A stretch of 64,000 nucleotides of DNA from Lutjanus erythropterus (Eukaryota; Chordata; Actinopteri; Lutjaniformes; Lutjanidae): contig CM034603.1 of the NCBI GenBank assembly GCA_020091685.1, forward strand, positions 30,613,696 to 30,677,695, given 5' to 3'. The notes beneath the pieces were generated by a model. It ran no database searches, was not told the origin of the DNA, and was given only the letters and a program-made list of their open reading frames with translations. A program made the position numbers and the translations under genes. Positions 51,501-64,000 of the stretch are shown piece by piece. Each line of letters opens with the position of its first letter. Position 1 is the stretch's first letter.

Positions 51501-53392
51501 ACATCTGCACCCCTCCTCCACCTCATGGAGACGGTTTCTACACATATACATTACAAAGACTGATTGCTTTGTTTCCCCAAAGTGCTTTGCACTGTGAGGT
51601 AAACTGTTGTGTGTGTGACCGTAACCTATTTGACCTGTTGAACGTTGACCAGACTGATTCAGAACCATTCATATTTAAAGTTTGTTGTATAAAAAGTTTT
51701 TATTGGTCACTAATTTAGCCTAAAGATGTGTAAATTTCCTCCGTTTTCTCTCTCCTCTTGCCTCTGTCTGCACCGCTCTCGCTGGACGCCTGCAGCTGCG
51801 CTCACACAAAACAAGCGCTCCCTCCTCCCTCTCCTGTGTCTCCTCTTCAGTACATCAAAACAGACTGCTCTGAAAACAGAAGTGACATTGCACCGCATCG
51901 CACCACCAAACTTTAATAACACGCAAGTGTAGAATAGGGTTTGGGTTTTATAAGAAAGATGAGAAATGCTGCTGCAAATCATTTAAGCAAAATGTGTCTG
52001 ACAGCAGAGAACAGAGCCACGAGTCTGAGCCACAGAGGCGTCATGTCACTGTGAGAGCAGGTCACACGGATCATCACTGTTCCTCCACACTAATCAAAAC
52101 CACAGCACTCTTCATATGAAACAGAGCAGCAGATCATCTTACTGCAAATATACTAATACTTTAAACAGTTTTAAAGTTTGTTCACAGATTCTCATTAAAG
52201 CTACAGTATCTCATTTACACATGAGACTCATAATAAGATGTTAACATCACTGTAATGTCTCCTTTCTGTCTCTCCTGTTACTATATTTAGTAAAATTATC
52301 AGGATTTCTTTTTGCAACTAATAGCACTCTACAAATGTAGCATTAATTGAATCAAAATGTAAAGATTCCCACATTGCATCGTCTTATATTGCATCATATC
52401 GTATCGTGTCAGAGCTGAATTGAATCGAACCGAATCATTGGCTATTTAAAAATTTATATTGTATTGTTGAAAATGTATTGAGAGACGTCTGGAATCGGTT
52501 TCAGTCAGTGAGTATATGTATCTTTGTTTCTGTTGAGTGCAGAAGGTTGATTTTTATTCTTCAGCAAGCCAAATCTATATGTAATCTCAGTAGTCCATTG
52601 CAGGATTAATTTTAAAGAGGAAATCAGATAGTCACACATGATGCCATTAGCAGCCATTAGCAGAAAGCAACAATCCTGTCACTGTTTCAGGGATTTATTT
52701 TCCCTATTACACTAAACGTTATCTCTGCATGTTCTCCTTCACTATCCTCTGCAGCTTAACAAAGTTAAATGTGTTATATAAAGTTGACCTACATCAGTTC
52801 AGTCTTTTGTTGTATTTGCAAAAATTTGGAAATAGCTAATTTCACTTTGAATCTTCACATTGGAGGATATTGTGAAAATTATTGTTCCGTAAATATATTA
52901 AGGTTTAAATTAGATTAGACCATCTTAAATTCTCTCTTCTTTGCCTTTTTTGGTCATTAATGATTTGAATGTTTTGTACCAACCTGATACTGTATTTTTA
53001 AAATGTAAAATTGTGGGGTTTTTTAATCAAGGGAAGGGTCCAAATATTAAATATTAAATAAAAACAGATAATGCTGGGAAGGGTTGTCCAATGGAAAAAG
53101 ATTACATAACCCCATTAATTTTCTTACAGGCCCTAAATGTTATCAAATCGAAATCAGTAACCTTAGAACTCAATAGTGAGAGCATAAATAGAACATCAAG
53201 AATGAAATTAGACCTAGGGGACTGAATCATCTGAATTTCTATTGCTGGAGGAGTGGGAGGAGAGCGTTGCCGCCCATTTCACCTGAGAGGTCAGTTCAGC
53301 TCTCGAGATCACCAGAAGACTCAGCTGAGGGAGATGTTAAAGCAGAGCCGAGTGGCAAAAGAGATTTCGTCTGCCCAGTGTTCAATCTAGAT
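48561..53392. other. Divergent intergenic region between map6d1 and the MATE gene
   Basis: No coding exon recognised. It holds small repeat scraps, such as a GGGATGCAACCCTTTATTG fragment at 49159 and a TATCGTATCG-type stretch near 52395-52440. It presumably contains the promoter of the MATE gene and possible untranslated exons, which I cannot place. Confidence 0.5.
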
Positions 53393-56300
53393 ATGGAAGA
53401 TTTAGGACTAAAATTTGTCAACAGACGTGGAATGATCAGTCGGTGTGAGGCCGACCATGTTCCTACAGCTATTCACAGAGTTACGTTATGTACTTACTGT
53501 ACAAAGTGTCTGAAACGCACCAAGAACTGGCTCCCACTGGACTACAAAAATGAGACAATCCAACTTCTTAAACTAGCAGGACCTGTGGTAAGTGTGGGTT
53601 TTCAGACACCTCGTTACAAAAATGTATGCTTTATTTCTTGTGTTTTGTCCAAGAGTTGTGATCCTAGTCCTCTAAAATAAAGCAGAAATTTAGTTTTTTT
53701 CCCTACTTTTTGTGTTTGTTTAGTTTAACTTCCACACTGGCAAAATATTTGTTGAACATTTAATTCCACATTTCCTCACATTATATTATATGTCAACAAA
53801 ACTGAGACAAACTCTTTGTCCTTGATCTGAATGGAGGTGCCATCGGACCCAATAAGTTCTCCATATGTTGTTGTACTTTTTCCCAAAATGGGTGTAAAAG
53901 TTTACATTGTCAGAGTGAAAGAAATATTTTTGTTTTTGTCTGACATTTGATCAACAGGCTCATCCTGTGGTGCTTAGAAAGTAAAGTAAAATAAGACAGA
54001 GGTTGCATCAACAATCATACTGTGGTGGTTTATTCTCAATTAAGCAAACAGCTTCTGTACTTGTGACTGAAAGTTTTTTTTTCTTGTATTTCAGTTCATT
54101 TCACAATTGATGATCTTTCTCATCAATTTTGTCAGCACAGTCTTCTGTGGTCACCTGGGGGAAACTGAGCTCGCAAGTGTCTCATTGGCAACAGCGGTGA
54201 GAAAACACAAACTCACAACTGTTTGCAGCAGCAGCTTACTTTTACCTTTTTTAAGTTGCTCTTTGTTTAAACGCAGAACTCATTCTTCTACAGTATCTGT
54301 TTGTGTTCCACTTGAAAACTACGAACTTCCTTCTGTAAAAGAAGACCACAATTTAAAAATACCCTAGAAGAAGTATCACTCAAAACCTTTACTTTTTTCA
54401 TTCAAAAATGTACCTAAGTACATTAAAACATACTTACTTGTTCAGTTAAATGTGGTCTGTCATTGTTAGACTATTATAATTATTACTAATGCACTAACAT
54501 GTAAGCTGTGTGTCATGATTGTAGCTGGTTGCAATAACTAATTTTTACAATTTACACTTTTTTATACTGTTGTAGGGTTGTAGGCATTTTCATGGTTGCC
54601 TAAGGGGAAGACATTTACATTTTCTGTGTCTGATGTTACAAATTTAAATGTGTTTTTCTCCATTTCATTAGTCTTCACAATTGGAAAAAAAAAAAATTAT
54701 GTACAAATATACAGGACAAATTACCTCTGTGCTCCTAGATTATAAGGGACTTGTTTTAAATAAACAAAATAGTTGCATATAACAGATTTTTTTCATTAAT
54801 TTTGACTCCTAATTTCCCTCTGCTGGGCTAATTATCCTCTCTGTCATTTGAAGAAATTAATAGATTTTTTTTTTCACATTTATAAATGATCAACTGGCAA
54901 CACTGAAGTTGTTAAAGGGCTGATTTTTACCCATGAGCCTCCAATTGAATAAGTCTGATAACTGGCATCAAATAACATGATCATGATCACAGGCCCTCTG
55001 ACGTCAAAAACCCCTACTAGTATTTCTCCGCATAGAGAAGAGTTAAAAGTGCTGTCACTCCCTTTGAAATATAATTGAATAACAGTATGACGTATTGTAG
55101 TAAGTACAGTACTTGAGTAAATGTACTTAGTTACTTTCCACCACTGCCATTACAACATGAATGAGATTAATGGTGATGTTGGTTTTATGATTTCTTTGTG
55201 TGTGTTTTGGATGCAGGTTATTAATGTGACTGGTTTTGCAGTTGGCACTGGGTTGGCATCAGCCTGTGACACACTTATATCCCAGGTACAACTTTTTGGT
55301 CAGTGTTCATTTTTCCATTCAAAGCCCAGCCCATTACTGTGTTTTCTTGAGGGATCGTGTTCCAGTTTGGTAGCTCCTTTCTTACAGTATTCATGCGCAC
55401 ATGTCCAATTTGTCTTCTGTTTTGTGTAGACTTATGGGGGAGGAAACCTAAAGCGTGTGGGAGTCATTCTCCAAAGAGGCGTTTTGATTCTGCTCCTGGC
55501 CTGCTTCCCCTGCTGGGCTATCCTCATTAACACAGAGCCCATCCTGCTGGCTGTCAAACAAAACCCAGAGGTTGCACGGTCAGTGTCCATTTACCATTAA
55601 AATACACATTCACTACCTGTCCAACAACGGTGTGTAATGAGGTGACAGGGCCAGATTAACCTCCTAGGGAGCTCAGGTGTAAAAATAAGATGTATAATGC
55701 CCACATTCCTACCACTGTTTGTGTAAGCTGTATTAACAAGTAATTACCAGCACAAAATATTATTTAGGAATATGCACAAGCACAATACAAATAGAAAAAG
55801 TAAAGACCTTAAAGTGATAGTGAAGATTATTTGAAGTGGTACTATATAACTGTATGAAGCTGAGGAATGTACTGCTGTGGATGCGGTCAGCAGAAAAATA
55901 TATTAAGCCACTTAAAGGAGACATCTGTACTGTAATAAATCATAAAATGATCATGATATGTCATCAAAGATTAAGGAAACATGATAACAACGCTCCAGCC
56001 ACATGTCCACGTGAGCCAGAATAAGTTTTTGTTTCCCTGTTTCACATTATTAGACTGAAAATTAATGCCGAATGTTTGTCAAATGAGTAAAGAGTCTGTT
56101 TCTTAGTGGTAAGAAATCATCAATAATCTTGTAGAAGGAGTAGATGTTCATAATGGTTAAATTAAGCAATATGTTAATGGAGTCTGGTAGGGAGTGAGAC
56201 AGGCAGCCACTGAACTCCAACTCCAGTGTGAGTGTGTATTTTTAGAGCAGTGGGATTTAGTTTTCAGGATAACGGGCTTAACTTTACACTGACAGACAAC

Positions 56301-59300
56301 TGACAGTTATTAACAGCTGATCAACTTATAGTCAAGGACTCATCATCGCTTTTTATTATCAATTTCTGATGTTACACACGCCCTGTGCAAACTATGCTTT
56401 TAAAGCACCAAACTAAAAAATAAACACAAACGAACTAACAGGTTGAGGCAATGGTAGACCAGCAACTCCTGTGTTCTACAAGGTAAAATTGCTTATTTCA
56501 TCCATGGAGTCTGGTTGCGTTTGAGAAATTGATATTTGGTTTATTTAAAAATGGTTTCTCATCAGATAAGGTGGAGTGACAGAAAAGTAAGGCAGTGAAC
56601 CTATTCAAAATATAGCAAACACTAAAAACAATATTTATTTTTTTAAGTGGGCCTACTTTAAGTGGCTAAAATAAGTTTTGTTGCTGACTGTGTGTTATTC
56701 CTTTGCTTCCATGCTGGTGCCCCTCTCTGCTTCTCCAAACAGGAGGTGTGTCAACAGGAACCCACTGTGGGTGATACACTAACAATATATCCTGTGTACA
56801 ACCCCCCCTTTCAAATAATTTGAACTGTCCTTTTAATATTAGATTTTAATCTGTACACGAAAAGGTGTTTAATTGCTTAGGACTTTCCAAGAAGCCTTTT
56901 TACGAGTGAATATTTGCATGTGCATATTTTCAGAATCATGATTTTAGTTTCACATTTAATACTTCTGTTCGTTTGCTGCACACAGACTCTCCCAGCTGTA
57001 CGTGAACATCTTCATGCCCGCTCTGCCAGTGAGTTCAGTCTACACTAAGACACAATATTCCCGTCCTTTCCCCATTTCTTTGTATTTTTAAGCTTGATTT
57101 ACGCCAATTCATCATCCTGTCTGCAGGCTGCTTTCATGTACCAGCTGCAGGGGAGATATCTGCAGAACCAGGTACAGTCCACATCAGCAGTAACACAATG
57201 AGAGCTGAAGAACTGCTATTAAGGTCAACACTGAGTCCAAGTTGTGCTTGAATTGGCAGGGTGTAATCTGGCCTCAGGTGATAACTGGAGTCATTGGGAA
57301 TGTTATTAATGCGCTTATCAACTGCCTCTTCCTCTACGCGCTGGATCTGGGTGTAGTGTAAGTGTGCTCACCGCCAAAATAAACTATATATCAGAAATAG
57401 AGGTAGTCATTATCATTGTGTGTATACTTAAGCACTGATAGTGTTTTTTATACTGCTTGTACTTTGTAACGAGTTACTGTGCAGCAGACTGCAAACATTT
57501 TCTTTTACGTGTATCTCAGCCTTTCATTCACGGTCAAGTTTCACATATCAGGATTTATGATGGCCTGTTCTTTTTAACTCTTCTGAATTACAGTGGATCT
57601 GCAGCAGCAAATGCTATCTCACAGGCATCTTTGGCTCTCATCTTGTACCTTTTCATTCATTGGAAGGGGTTACACAAGGCAACATGGTCTGGTGAGTAAA
57701 GATTATGACCACTGTTAGGATGATTTAAAAAAAAAAATGCAGCATACGATCTTTGGAAAATAGGAGCTCCTGACTATAAAGTTAATTTGTTCCGATACAA
57801 AATGTGGTTCTACATATTCTTAACTTGTGAAACTCTGCCCCCTACAGGCTGGTCACTGGACTGTCTGCATGAATGGGGCCAGTTCACTCAGGTGGCCATT
57901 CCCAGCATGTTTATGCTCTGTCTGGAGTGGTGGACTTTTGAAATCGGAGGAGTGTTTGCTGGTATGATCAGTGAAGTGGAGCTGGGAGCTCAGTCAGTTG
58001 TTCATCAAATGGTCACTATTGCATACATGGTAATTCAACTGATGTAACTCAGACTGCAGATTGTTTTTGTACCACTGGTGTGTGTTTATTCCTCCAATCC
58101 TTTTTTCCCTTTAATTTCTAAACCTTGTTCGAAGATGCTGCACAAATGTAATATACTTCTGCCGGCAGAAAAGGCAGCTGTAACTGGTAATGCTAAAAAT
58201 TGCTCTGACAATTGACAGTGGACAATGGATCATTTGACAATACCTCAGTTGTGTATATTGTAAAAGTTTGAGTTTTCCCATCCCTTCATAAACTTTTTAA
58301 GACAATTTACTGTCACAACTTTTGCAGATGATCCAGATGTATGTAGGAAGCATCTGATCCAAGTATTACTGTAATTACAGTTTGAAATGGTTCCTTTTAA
58401 ATATTCTGCATCCGTGTCTTCATCCCACAGTTCCCCATGGCCTTTGGGGTTGCTGCCAGTGTGCGGGTTGGGAATGCTCTTGGCGCTGGGAATGTTGAAC
58501 AGGCCACGGCATCTGGCAAGGTCTCCGTCATCTCTGCATGTAAGAACAAATACATCCATGCAGGCAACTTCTTCTTCTTCTTTATATTTTATATATATTC
58601 TACTTATTTATATTTATTGGTACTTAATGGTATAATAGGGTATAAACACTCATTTCCCAACACAGAGGCAAATTCTAAACCCTAACACGGATGTGTCAAA
58701 CATACGGCCCATGGGCCTGAACCAGCCTGCCGTAGGGTCCAGTCCGGCCCACTGGATGGCTTTGCAAATTGTTAAAATTGCAGAGAAGTTGTTAATTACA
58801 ATTTTTCAGTAAAATGCACAGCTATTCCTGATTTTGGGTTATTGATGCAGATCAAGGCTACGATGTTTCAGGAGGCTTTCCCACCCAGACTACAGTCTTC
58901 AAAGATATTGAACAGTGTGCAAAATATTGTTAACCAGCAGTTTCAGTACTAAAGAATCTGTATCCAGTGAAAAGCTGTTTGAATCATCCATCCATTGTCT
59001 GTAACCGCTTATCCTGATGGGTCACATTTGAATCATAAAAAAGTGAAATACTCTACTTCTTGTTCCCAAATACATGAAACTAAACATGTTGTGCCTTTGA
59101 AGATCCACTGTGATCTGTATAATGTAATGTATAATGTAATGACAGTGGGACTAACTGAACCTGGAAACTCTAAGACTTTGTCTCAATTGCTTGCACTTGA
59201 AATACCTCTTTACACTTAAAAAAAAAACTGAAAATTTGGAGGTGATATTTATCAGTTTATCTTGCAATAGTTAGTTAGTTAGTCTCTGAGCTGAGCTATA

Positions 59301-62300
59301 AAACAAATATTATATGTACTTGTATTAAAGGGACACAAAGGTCAGTTTACTTCTCATGACAAGTACTCTTGAGCTATGAAAATAATTGTATCATGTCGTC
59401 TGTGGCTCTGTAGAGAAAAAAGATGGTTGAAGGAGTTGCGTAATGGGAAGTGTAGGATCCAGAGTCAATGTGTGGATATTTCAGCCTCTGATCCTTTTGA
59501 CATTCTGTCTCGTGTGAATACCATAACTTTGCAGATGTAAATACTAAATGTCTGGAGTGTCCCTTTAAATATTAAACATATACGTATGCACAAAGAACTC
59601 TTTTTTCCCTTTCAAAATTTTCTTCACTTATATACATTTAAATGCAAATAATTTTTTAATAAATAAATTTGTTTACAGCTGTATCTGTGTTCTTCCTGTA
59701 TTCAACCCAGTTGCAGTCTCCTGCCTTGTTGGAATTATTTATGGATCATCCAAGGATGTGATTGGTTACATCTTTACAACAGAGAGGTGAGTATGTACTA
59801 CTGAGTGCATTCTTGTCAACTATTTATAAAATTATTTTCCAAGTCTCTAACACAGTTTTTTGTGAGTAGCAAAAATGGAACTACCACTAAATCTCACAGT
59901 GCAAATTATGGATGTCTGCTCTGAATGTTAATCTTTGTTTCCATCTTTTAGAGAAATTGTTTGGCGGGTTGCTGATACTATAATCATATATGCGTTCTTC
60001 CATCCTGCAGATACCGTAGCGGTAAGTGAGTGGTTTGAAGAAATTATTATCATATCAAAGCTAAGCACAGAACCTGATGACTGTGTTTGATGTGTGCAGG
60101 GTGTGACGGGGGGCATTTTACGAGGAATAGGGAAGCAGAGAATCGGAGCCGTCTGTAACTTGGTGGGATATTACTGCATCGGCATTCCCGTTGGACTGGC
60201 CCTGATGTTTGTTGCCAAAATGGGCATCGTAGGTGAGGCCAGCAGAGCTATTGACGCCGCCGTGTAACTGTGGATTCTTGTTTGAAGTGAGTTTGATTGA
60301 TTTATCTTCTCTGTTGCAGGACTGTGGTTGGGGATTGTTGTTTGCATCACTCTACAGGGCACATTCTTTATCATTGTCTTGTGGAAACTAAATTGGAGAA
60401 AGGTAGCTGATGAGGTGAGTGAGAAGTAATATAAGTGTTTTAACGTGCAACATAAAGAACAATTTGAAGCAGGATTGGTAGAAATTTGAAAAAAAAAAAA
60501 AGTAATATTTTGCTTTTCTTTATCTCAGACTAAAATTTAATAAACCAACAAAGTTTTAAGTCACACTAAACCAAATTTCTCAAAGTGGAACACCCCAAAA
60601 TCAAAAATACATATTTTTAATCTGGCTTGTAGTGCTACTTATCCATCTTTGTTGATATGAGTTGGCAAGTTTTGACTGTATCAGCCTTAGATATGTCTGC
60701 CTTCTCTCCAGTATAATAAAACTAAATGGCATTAGGCTTGCACTGCTCAATGAGACAAAAAAAAATACATTTGAACATCTCAAAAACAAAATCTTTCTCC
60801 AGAAATCATGACCTACTTATTTAAGATAATCCACAGTCATTGTTGTGAGCGGTTTGATGAGGAACTACTTTCTTTCTACAATAGCAAGAGTAGTGCTTTC
60901 ATGAAATTTCTGGAAAGAGACACTGCTTTTGAATGCTTTCAAATGTTACTTTTTTGGTGCTTTAAGCACCACAAGCCGAGTGCCATTTAGTCACATTATA
61001 TTAGGCAGACATCTCTACAGCTGATATCTCCCAAACTTGGCAACTCACACCAAAACAACCTAGATGGATAAACAGCAGAGGAAATACATGTATTCTTGAT
61101 TTTGGGGTGAGTGTTTTTCACCCTGTAAAAACTCATTTCTCCCGAGGCTCTGCAGAAAAATTCCTTTAAAGTCTGAGAAATTTGTGATTACCTCAGCTTG
61201 GGTTTGGTGACATATTTAATATAGAACCTGCTCTACAAAATGAAGGTGTGGAGATTATTATTTTTAGAAAAAAATTATTTTAAAAAAATGCAAGCAGTTG
61301 GCTGAGTTTTGCTTTTGCAAAACTTTTGCTTTGATGGTAGTTTGCAGTCAGTTATGTGCAGCAAGAATAATTTGTAGTTATGAGGCTAAAATCTACAGAT
61401 TGACACATCAGTGTCAGTAACCTTTTGCACACAATTCTTGGTCTTTTCTGCCCTCTACAGTCACAAGTAAGAAATTACACTGAACGACACTAAAGGGAAA
61501 ATTCACCACTTTTCACATGGATGTCTATGCAATGCAATGCATCTTGGTACATGTAGACACCGCTGGCACAGCTATACAAGAAGGAGAACTAAGCTTTCTT
61601 GGTCAGTATCACTGCTGTCACCAAGGAATTTGTTACTTCACTTGACTATATTTTAGAACCAGAGAGACATAGCCATTATGTTTTTTTTGTTTTTGTTCCA
61701 AGTTTTATAGACAGCATTTTTCATGTTTTTTTTTGTTTTTTTTTTAAACACTTTCAGTTTGTCAGTTTGTTCTATTTGTGTTTTTATTCATAGTTATTTA
61801 TAATTATTTTTTAAAAGACCAGTAAAGTTTAATGTTTCAGTGCCCTGATGTCATTTAGAATTTTTGGTATAGATAAAGAATATCAGCTGTTATATCAATA
61901 GCAGATTTTTTTAAACTTCCTTATATCTGTATTGGCCCCAAAAATCCAGTCTCGGTTGGGCACAACTACATTTACCATCAACACTGATTGACATCCACAT
62001 GAAAAGAGGTGAATTTGCCCCTAAAAATAAATCACATGATCTCGAAATTGCTACACAAAAAGAATCTGCACTAATTTCAGTATGTTCAGTATGTGTATGT
62101 ATGTATGTCACTGTAGATGGACAGTATGTGTTTGATTCATATTCTGTCAAAACTGTGTATGAGCAGGCGATGGTGAGAGCAGGAGTCCAGGTCACAGAAA
62201 AGAAAGAAGAGATGGCAATGGAAAGGAAGGGTAAAACACTCACCTCACTTTCTGGTTTCACTGCATGTCCTCCAGGTGCACACCTGTGCACAGTCGAGTA

Positions 62301-62576
62301 ACACTGACCCCTCTCCCTCTCTGATTAGAACACGCCCTCACAGCTTGGCGTGAGTCCCAGGTCAACATCATTTCATCTAACGTCCTAGTCTACGAGAGGG
62401 ACTCGGACCTGCAGGTGCTCGGTCCGGCCTGTGATGAGACGGTTGAAGCCGCAGCGCCTCAGCCTCTGACGGTCAGACAGCTGGTGGTGCGTCGGGGCCT
62501 GACTGTGCTGTTCATGGTGCTCATCCTCGCAGCCGGGATATTCACCAGTAAAATGCTTCTCAAACTGCTCAGATGA
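53393..62576 (+). CDS. Multidrug and toxin extrusion protein, MATE1-like (SLC47A family, 16 coding exons)
   Basis: Plasma-membrane proton/organic-cation antiporter of the MATE family. Coding exons: 53393-53587, 54095-54196, 55217-55285, 55430-55578, 56986-57028, 57127-57171, 57260-57357, 57594-57691, 57848-58029, 58431-58539, 59711-59786, 59952-60021, 60100-60232, 60320-60414, 62167-62230, 62329-62576. All are GT-AG and in phase, giving 591 aa, normal for the family. Conserved blocks include [57 protein letters not shown] and GGILRG. The two transport glutamates of human MATE1 (E273, E278) are kept as E293 and E298, while E300 reads Q320 and E389 reads D409. A charged cytosolic loop is followed by a last hydrophobic helix near the C-terminus, the extra 13th segment of animal MATEs. 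The start ATG has G at -3 and +4. Which slc47a paralogue this is cannot be settled here. Confidence 0.95.
55811..56838. mobile_element. Long-inverted-repeat MITE, third copy of the 33854 family
   Basis: It begins TTAAAGTGATAGTGAAGATT and ends AATTTGAACTGTCCTTTTAA, inverted to each other. Interior blocks CAGCAACTCCTGTGTTCT and TGGAGTCTGGTTG match the copy at 33854-34750. About 1.03 kb, in the MATE intron between coding exons 4 and 5. Confidence 0.7.
58690..58770. repeat. Interspersed repeat fragment
   Basis: The run GTGTCAAACATACGGCCCAT, then GGTCCAGTCCGGCCCACT, is a common fish interspersed-repeat motif. It is a fragment in the MATE intron between coding exons 10 and 11; a second repeat piece (CCATCCATTGTCTGTAACCG) lies near 58987. 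Confidence 0.45.
60585..61122. mobile_element. Inverted-repeat MITE, larger relative of 43890-44190
   Basis: It starts ACACCCCAAAATCAAAAATAC and ends TTCTTGATTTTGGGGTGAG, with inner inverted blocks TTAGATATGTCTGCC and GGCAGACATCTCTAC. No coding capacity. It lies in the MATE intron between coding exons 14 and 15. Confidence 0.7.
61492..62025. mobile_element. Inverted-repeat MITE just upstream of MATE exon 15
   Basis: The left end AAAGGGAAAATTCACCACTT with TTCACATGGATGTC is mirrored by ACATCCACATGAAAAGAGGT and GAATTTGCCCCTAA. About 530 bp; its right edge is about 140 bp before the acceptor at 62166. Confidence 0.65.
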
Positions 62577-62945
62577 CAGATGCTATGCTGACTGCTGGCT
62601 GACCCACAACTGTGAGGGTGCTTAAAGTGCTGCATCATTTTGTGACACAGTTGACAAAGTAGTAGGTTGACAATGATTGTCTTTTTTTTCAGATTCCACA
62701 AAGTAATATGTTATTTCTTTCCCTCTGCTATAAAACTCGACATCTCATTATGCAGGTTCTCTTGTAGATTGTCATGTAGTTTGAGTTTGATGTGTGTGAA
62801 AACAAAAAAGCAAATTTGACGTATTACTTACAATATTTGTTCATATGTTCTCCAATTAATATACCCTACACTCTGTCTGTTGAATTCCCATAAAATGCAA
62901 GCCTATAACTTGCACTTAAATAAAATAAGCATTTCTTACTGTAGA
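62577..62945 (+). other. MATE gene 3' UTR with poly(A) signal
   Basis: Non-coding sequence follows the TGA at 62574-62576. AATAAA at 62919-62924 is a likely polyadenylation signal and gives a 3' UTR of about 370 nt. Confidence 0.5.
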
Positions 62946-64000
62946 CCTGCTTGTAGAAGTTGCTGAAAATACAACTGTACAACAATTCATAATTTTGTGT
63001 GTTGCTGTTTTCATTTTTTCTTATGGTTATATTTTCTTTAAAAAGTCTCCTTGAATGTGAAAATCTGTGACGTTTTGGCTGATATTTAAATATATAAGTA
63101 TATGTGATAAAATTGACTATTTAGGTATCATTTTTATTGATTACTTGCACTGTAAAACTCAAACAAAAAAATGTGAAAGTGCTCAGTGTAGGGTCTTTAA
63201 ACTGATTCATCCAGGTGGAAAACCGAAAGATGTATATAAAAAGCAGAGAAAAGCAACAAATCCTCACATTATTGTTTGATATAAGACTTAAATGCTTAAT
63301 CAATTATTGTCAAAAGTTAAAGACAATAATTACTGTCAATGTCATTTTTTAACTCGTTGCATCAGCACTAAAAAAATTATGTCTAATGCACATTTCTACT
63401 TCTTGTTTAGTGCTGTATGTGGTGTGGAGGAATTTTTGTGCCGAAAAATGCAAAGAAAATATTACATTATGCCATTATATAAACACTTATACATTTACAC
63501 ACTACCTTTGTTAATCCCTCAGGTGAAACTGGGGTGTAACAGCCGCACAGCCAGAACTACAGACACATACCAGTACATACAATCAAAATTAGAACAATTA
63601 GAATCAAATTACAGATGGTTACCATACAGTACAGTACAGTGGTTAATATGTTTACAATAGAAACAGCGTGCTTAGATTTATATCATAGTTAACCTTAATT
63701 ATTTCAGTCATCATCACCGTCTTATTAAAAAACTCTATCAATATGAATATGTCGTGACTTGAGTAAAGGAAGAGTATCAGCACAGTGAGTGAAGATATGT
63801 GGGCTCTCTTCAGGATTTCCAGAGTCAGGTAAAAGTACCTTTATTTGCTTTTGTGTTTCTTTGGTTTGGTAACAGTCAGATTTATTCCATGTATCTGCAG
63901 TTAAAACAGGATGATAGAGCATAATCATCATTGCTTGTGGACAACGGTGCATGCTCTCTCTCTCTCAAATCATCCGTTACTTTGAGGATTACTGCTTATT
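62946..64000. other. Intergenic flank downstream of the MATE gene
   Basis: AT-rich, with a fragment of the hAT-like MITE family around 63240-63310 (AGCAACAAATCCTCACATTA and AATCAATTATTG). The 122-codon frame at 63292-63660 has no recognisable similarity. Confidence 0.45.

Noticed and set aside
53267-53392. MATE start at 53267
   Set aside because: The codon there is TTG, not ATG. The first in-frame ATG with a good context is at 53393.
63292-63660. 122-codon frame at the right edge
   Set aside because: No recognisable domain. It overlaps repeat-like sequence and lies beyond the MATE poly(A) signal.

Overview
The window is nuclear DNA from a ray-finned fish, probably a percomorph teleost. Three multi-exon vertebrate genes with canonical splice sites sit among short inverted-repeat DNA transposons, worn Tc1-type transposons, LINE/SINE tails and (TG)n or (CA)n tracts of the kind seen in teleosts. 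I saw no bacterial, organellar or retroviral gene.

Region by region. 1-3100: intergenic, with a LINE 3' end and transposon fragments. 3592-32921 (+): YEATS2, the histone acyl-lysine reader of the ATAC acetyltransferase complex, complete in 29 coding exons (1435 aa reconstructed). Its 3' UTR runs to about 35.2 kb and contains an 890-bp long-inverted-repeat transposon. 37142-48461 (-): MAP6D1, a palmitoylated microtubule-stabilising MAP6-family protein. It has three coding exons (304 aa), converges on YEATS2, and its last coding exon (78 bp) lies 8.1 kb from exon 2. 48.5-53.4 kb: intergenic, and the region between two divergent genes. 53393-62576 (+): a multidrug and toxin extrusion transporter (MATE, SLC47A family) in 16 coding exons (591 aa). 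62.9-64 kb: 3' flank.

YEATS2 and MAP6D1 are also neighbours in mammals, so that pair is conserved synteny. The MATE gene is not beside them in mammals as far as I recall. The three genes have unrelated jobs (chromatin reading, cytoskeleton, organic-cation/proton exchange) and nothing suggests a shared pathway.

I found no clearly new biological system. The observations most worth checking are: a 120-nt YEATS2 intron that is open in frame with three phase-0 donors; a probable GC-AG intron in YEATS2; a (TG)36 tract that replaces the polypyrimidine tract before a YEATS2 exon; a long inverted repeat in the YEATS2 3' UTR; a MITE flanked by diverged direct repeats; two unexplained exon-like segments inside the large MAP6D1 intron; and changes at two of the four key acidic positions in the MATE protein. 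All coding models were joined by eye from splice signals, reading frame and remembered family sequences, with no transcript evidence.
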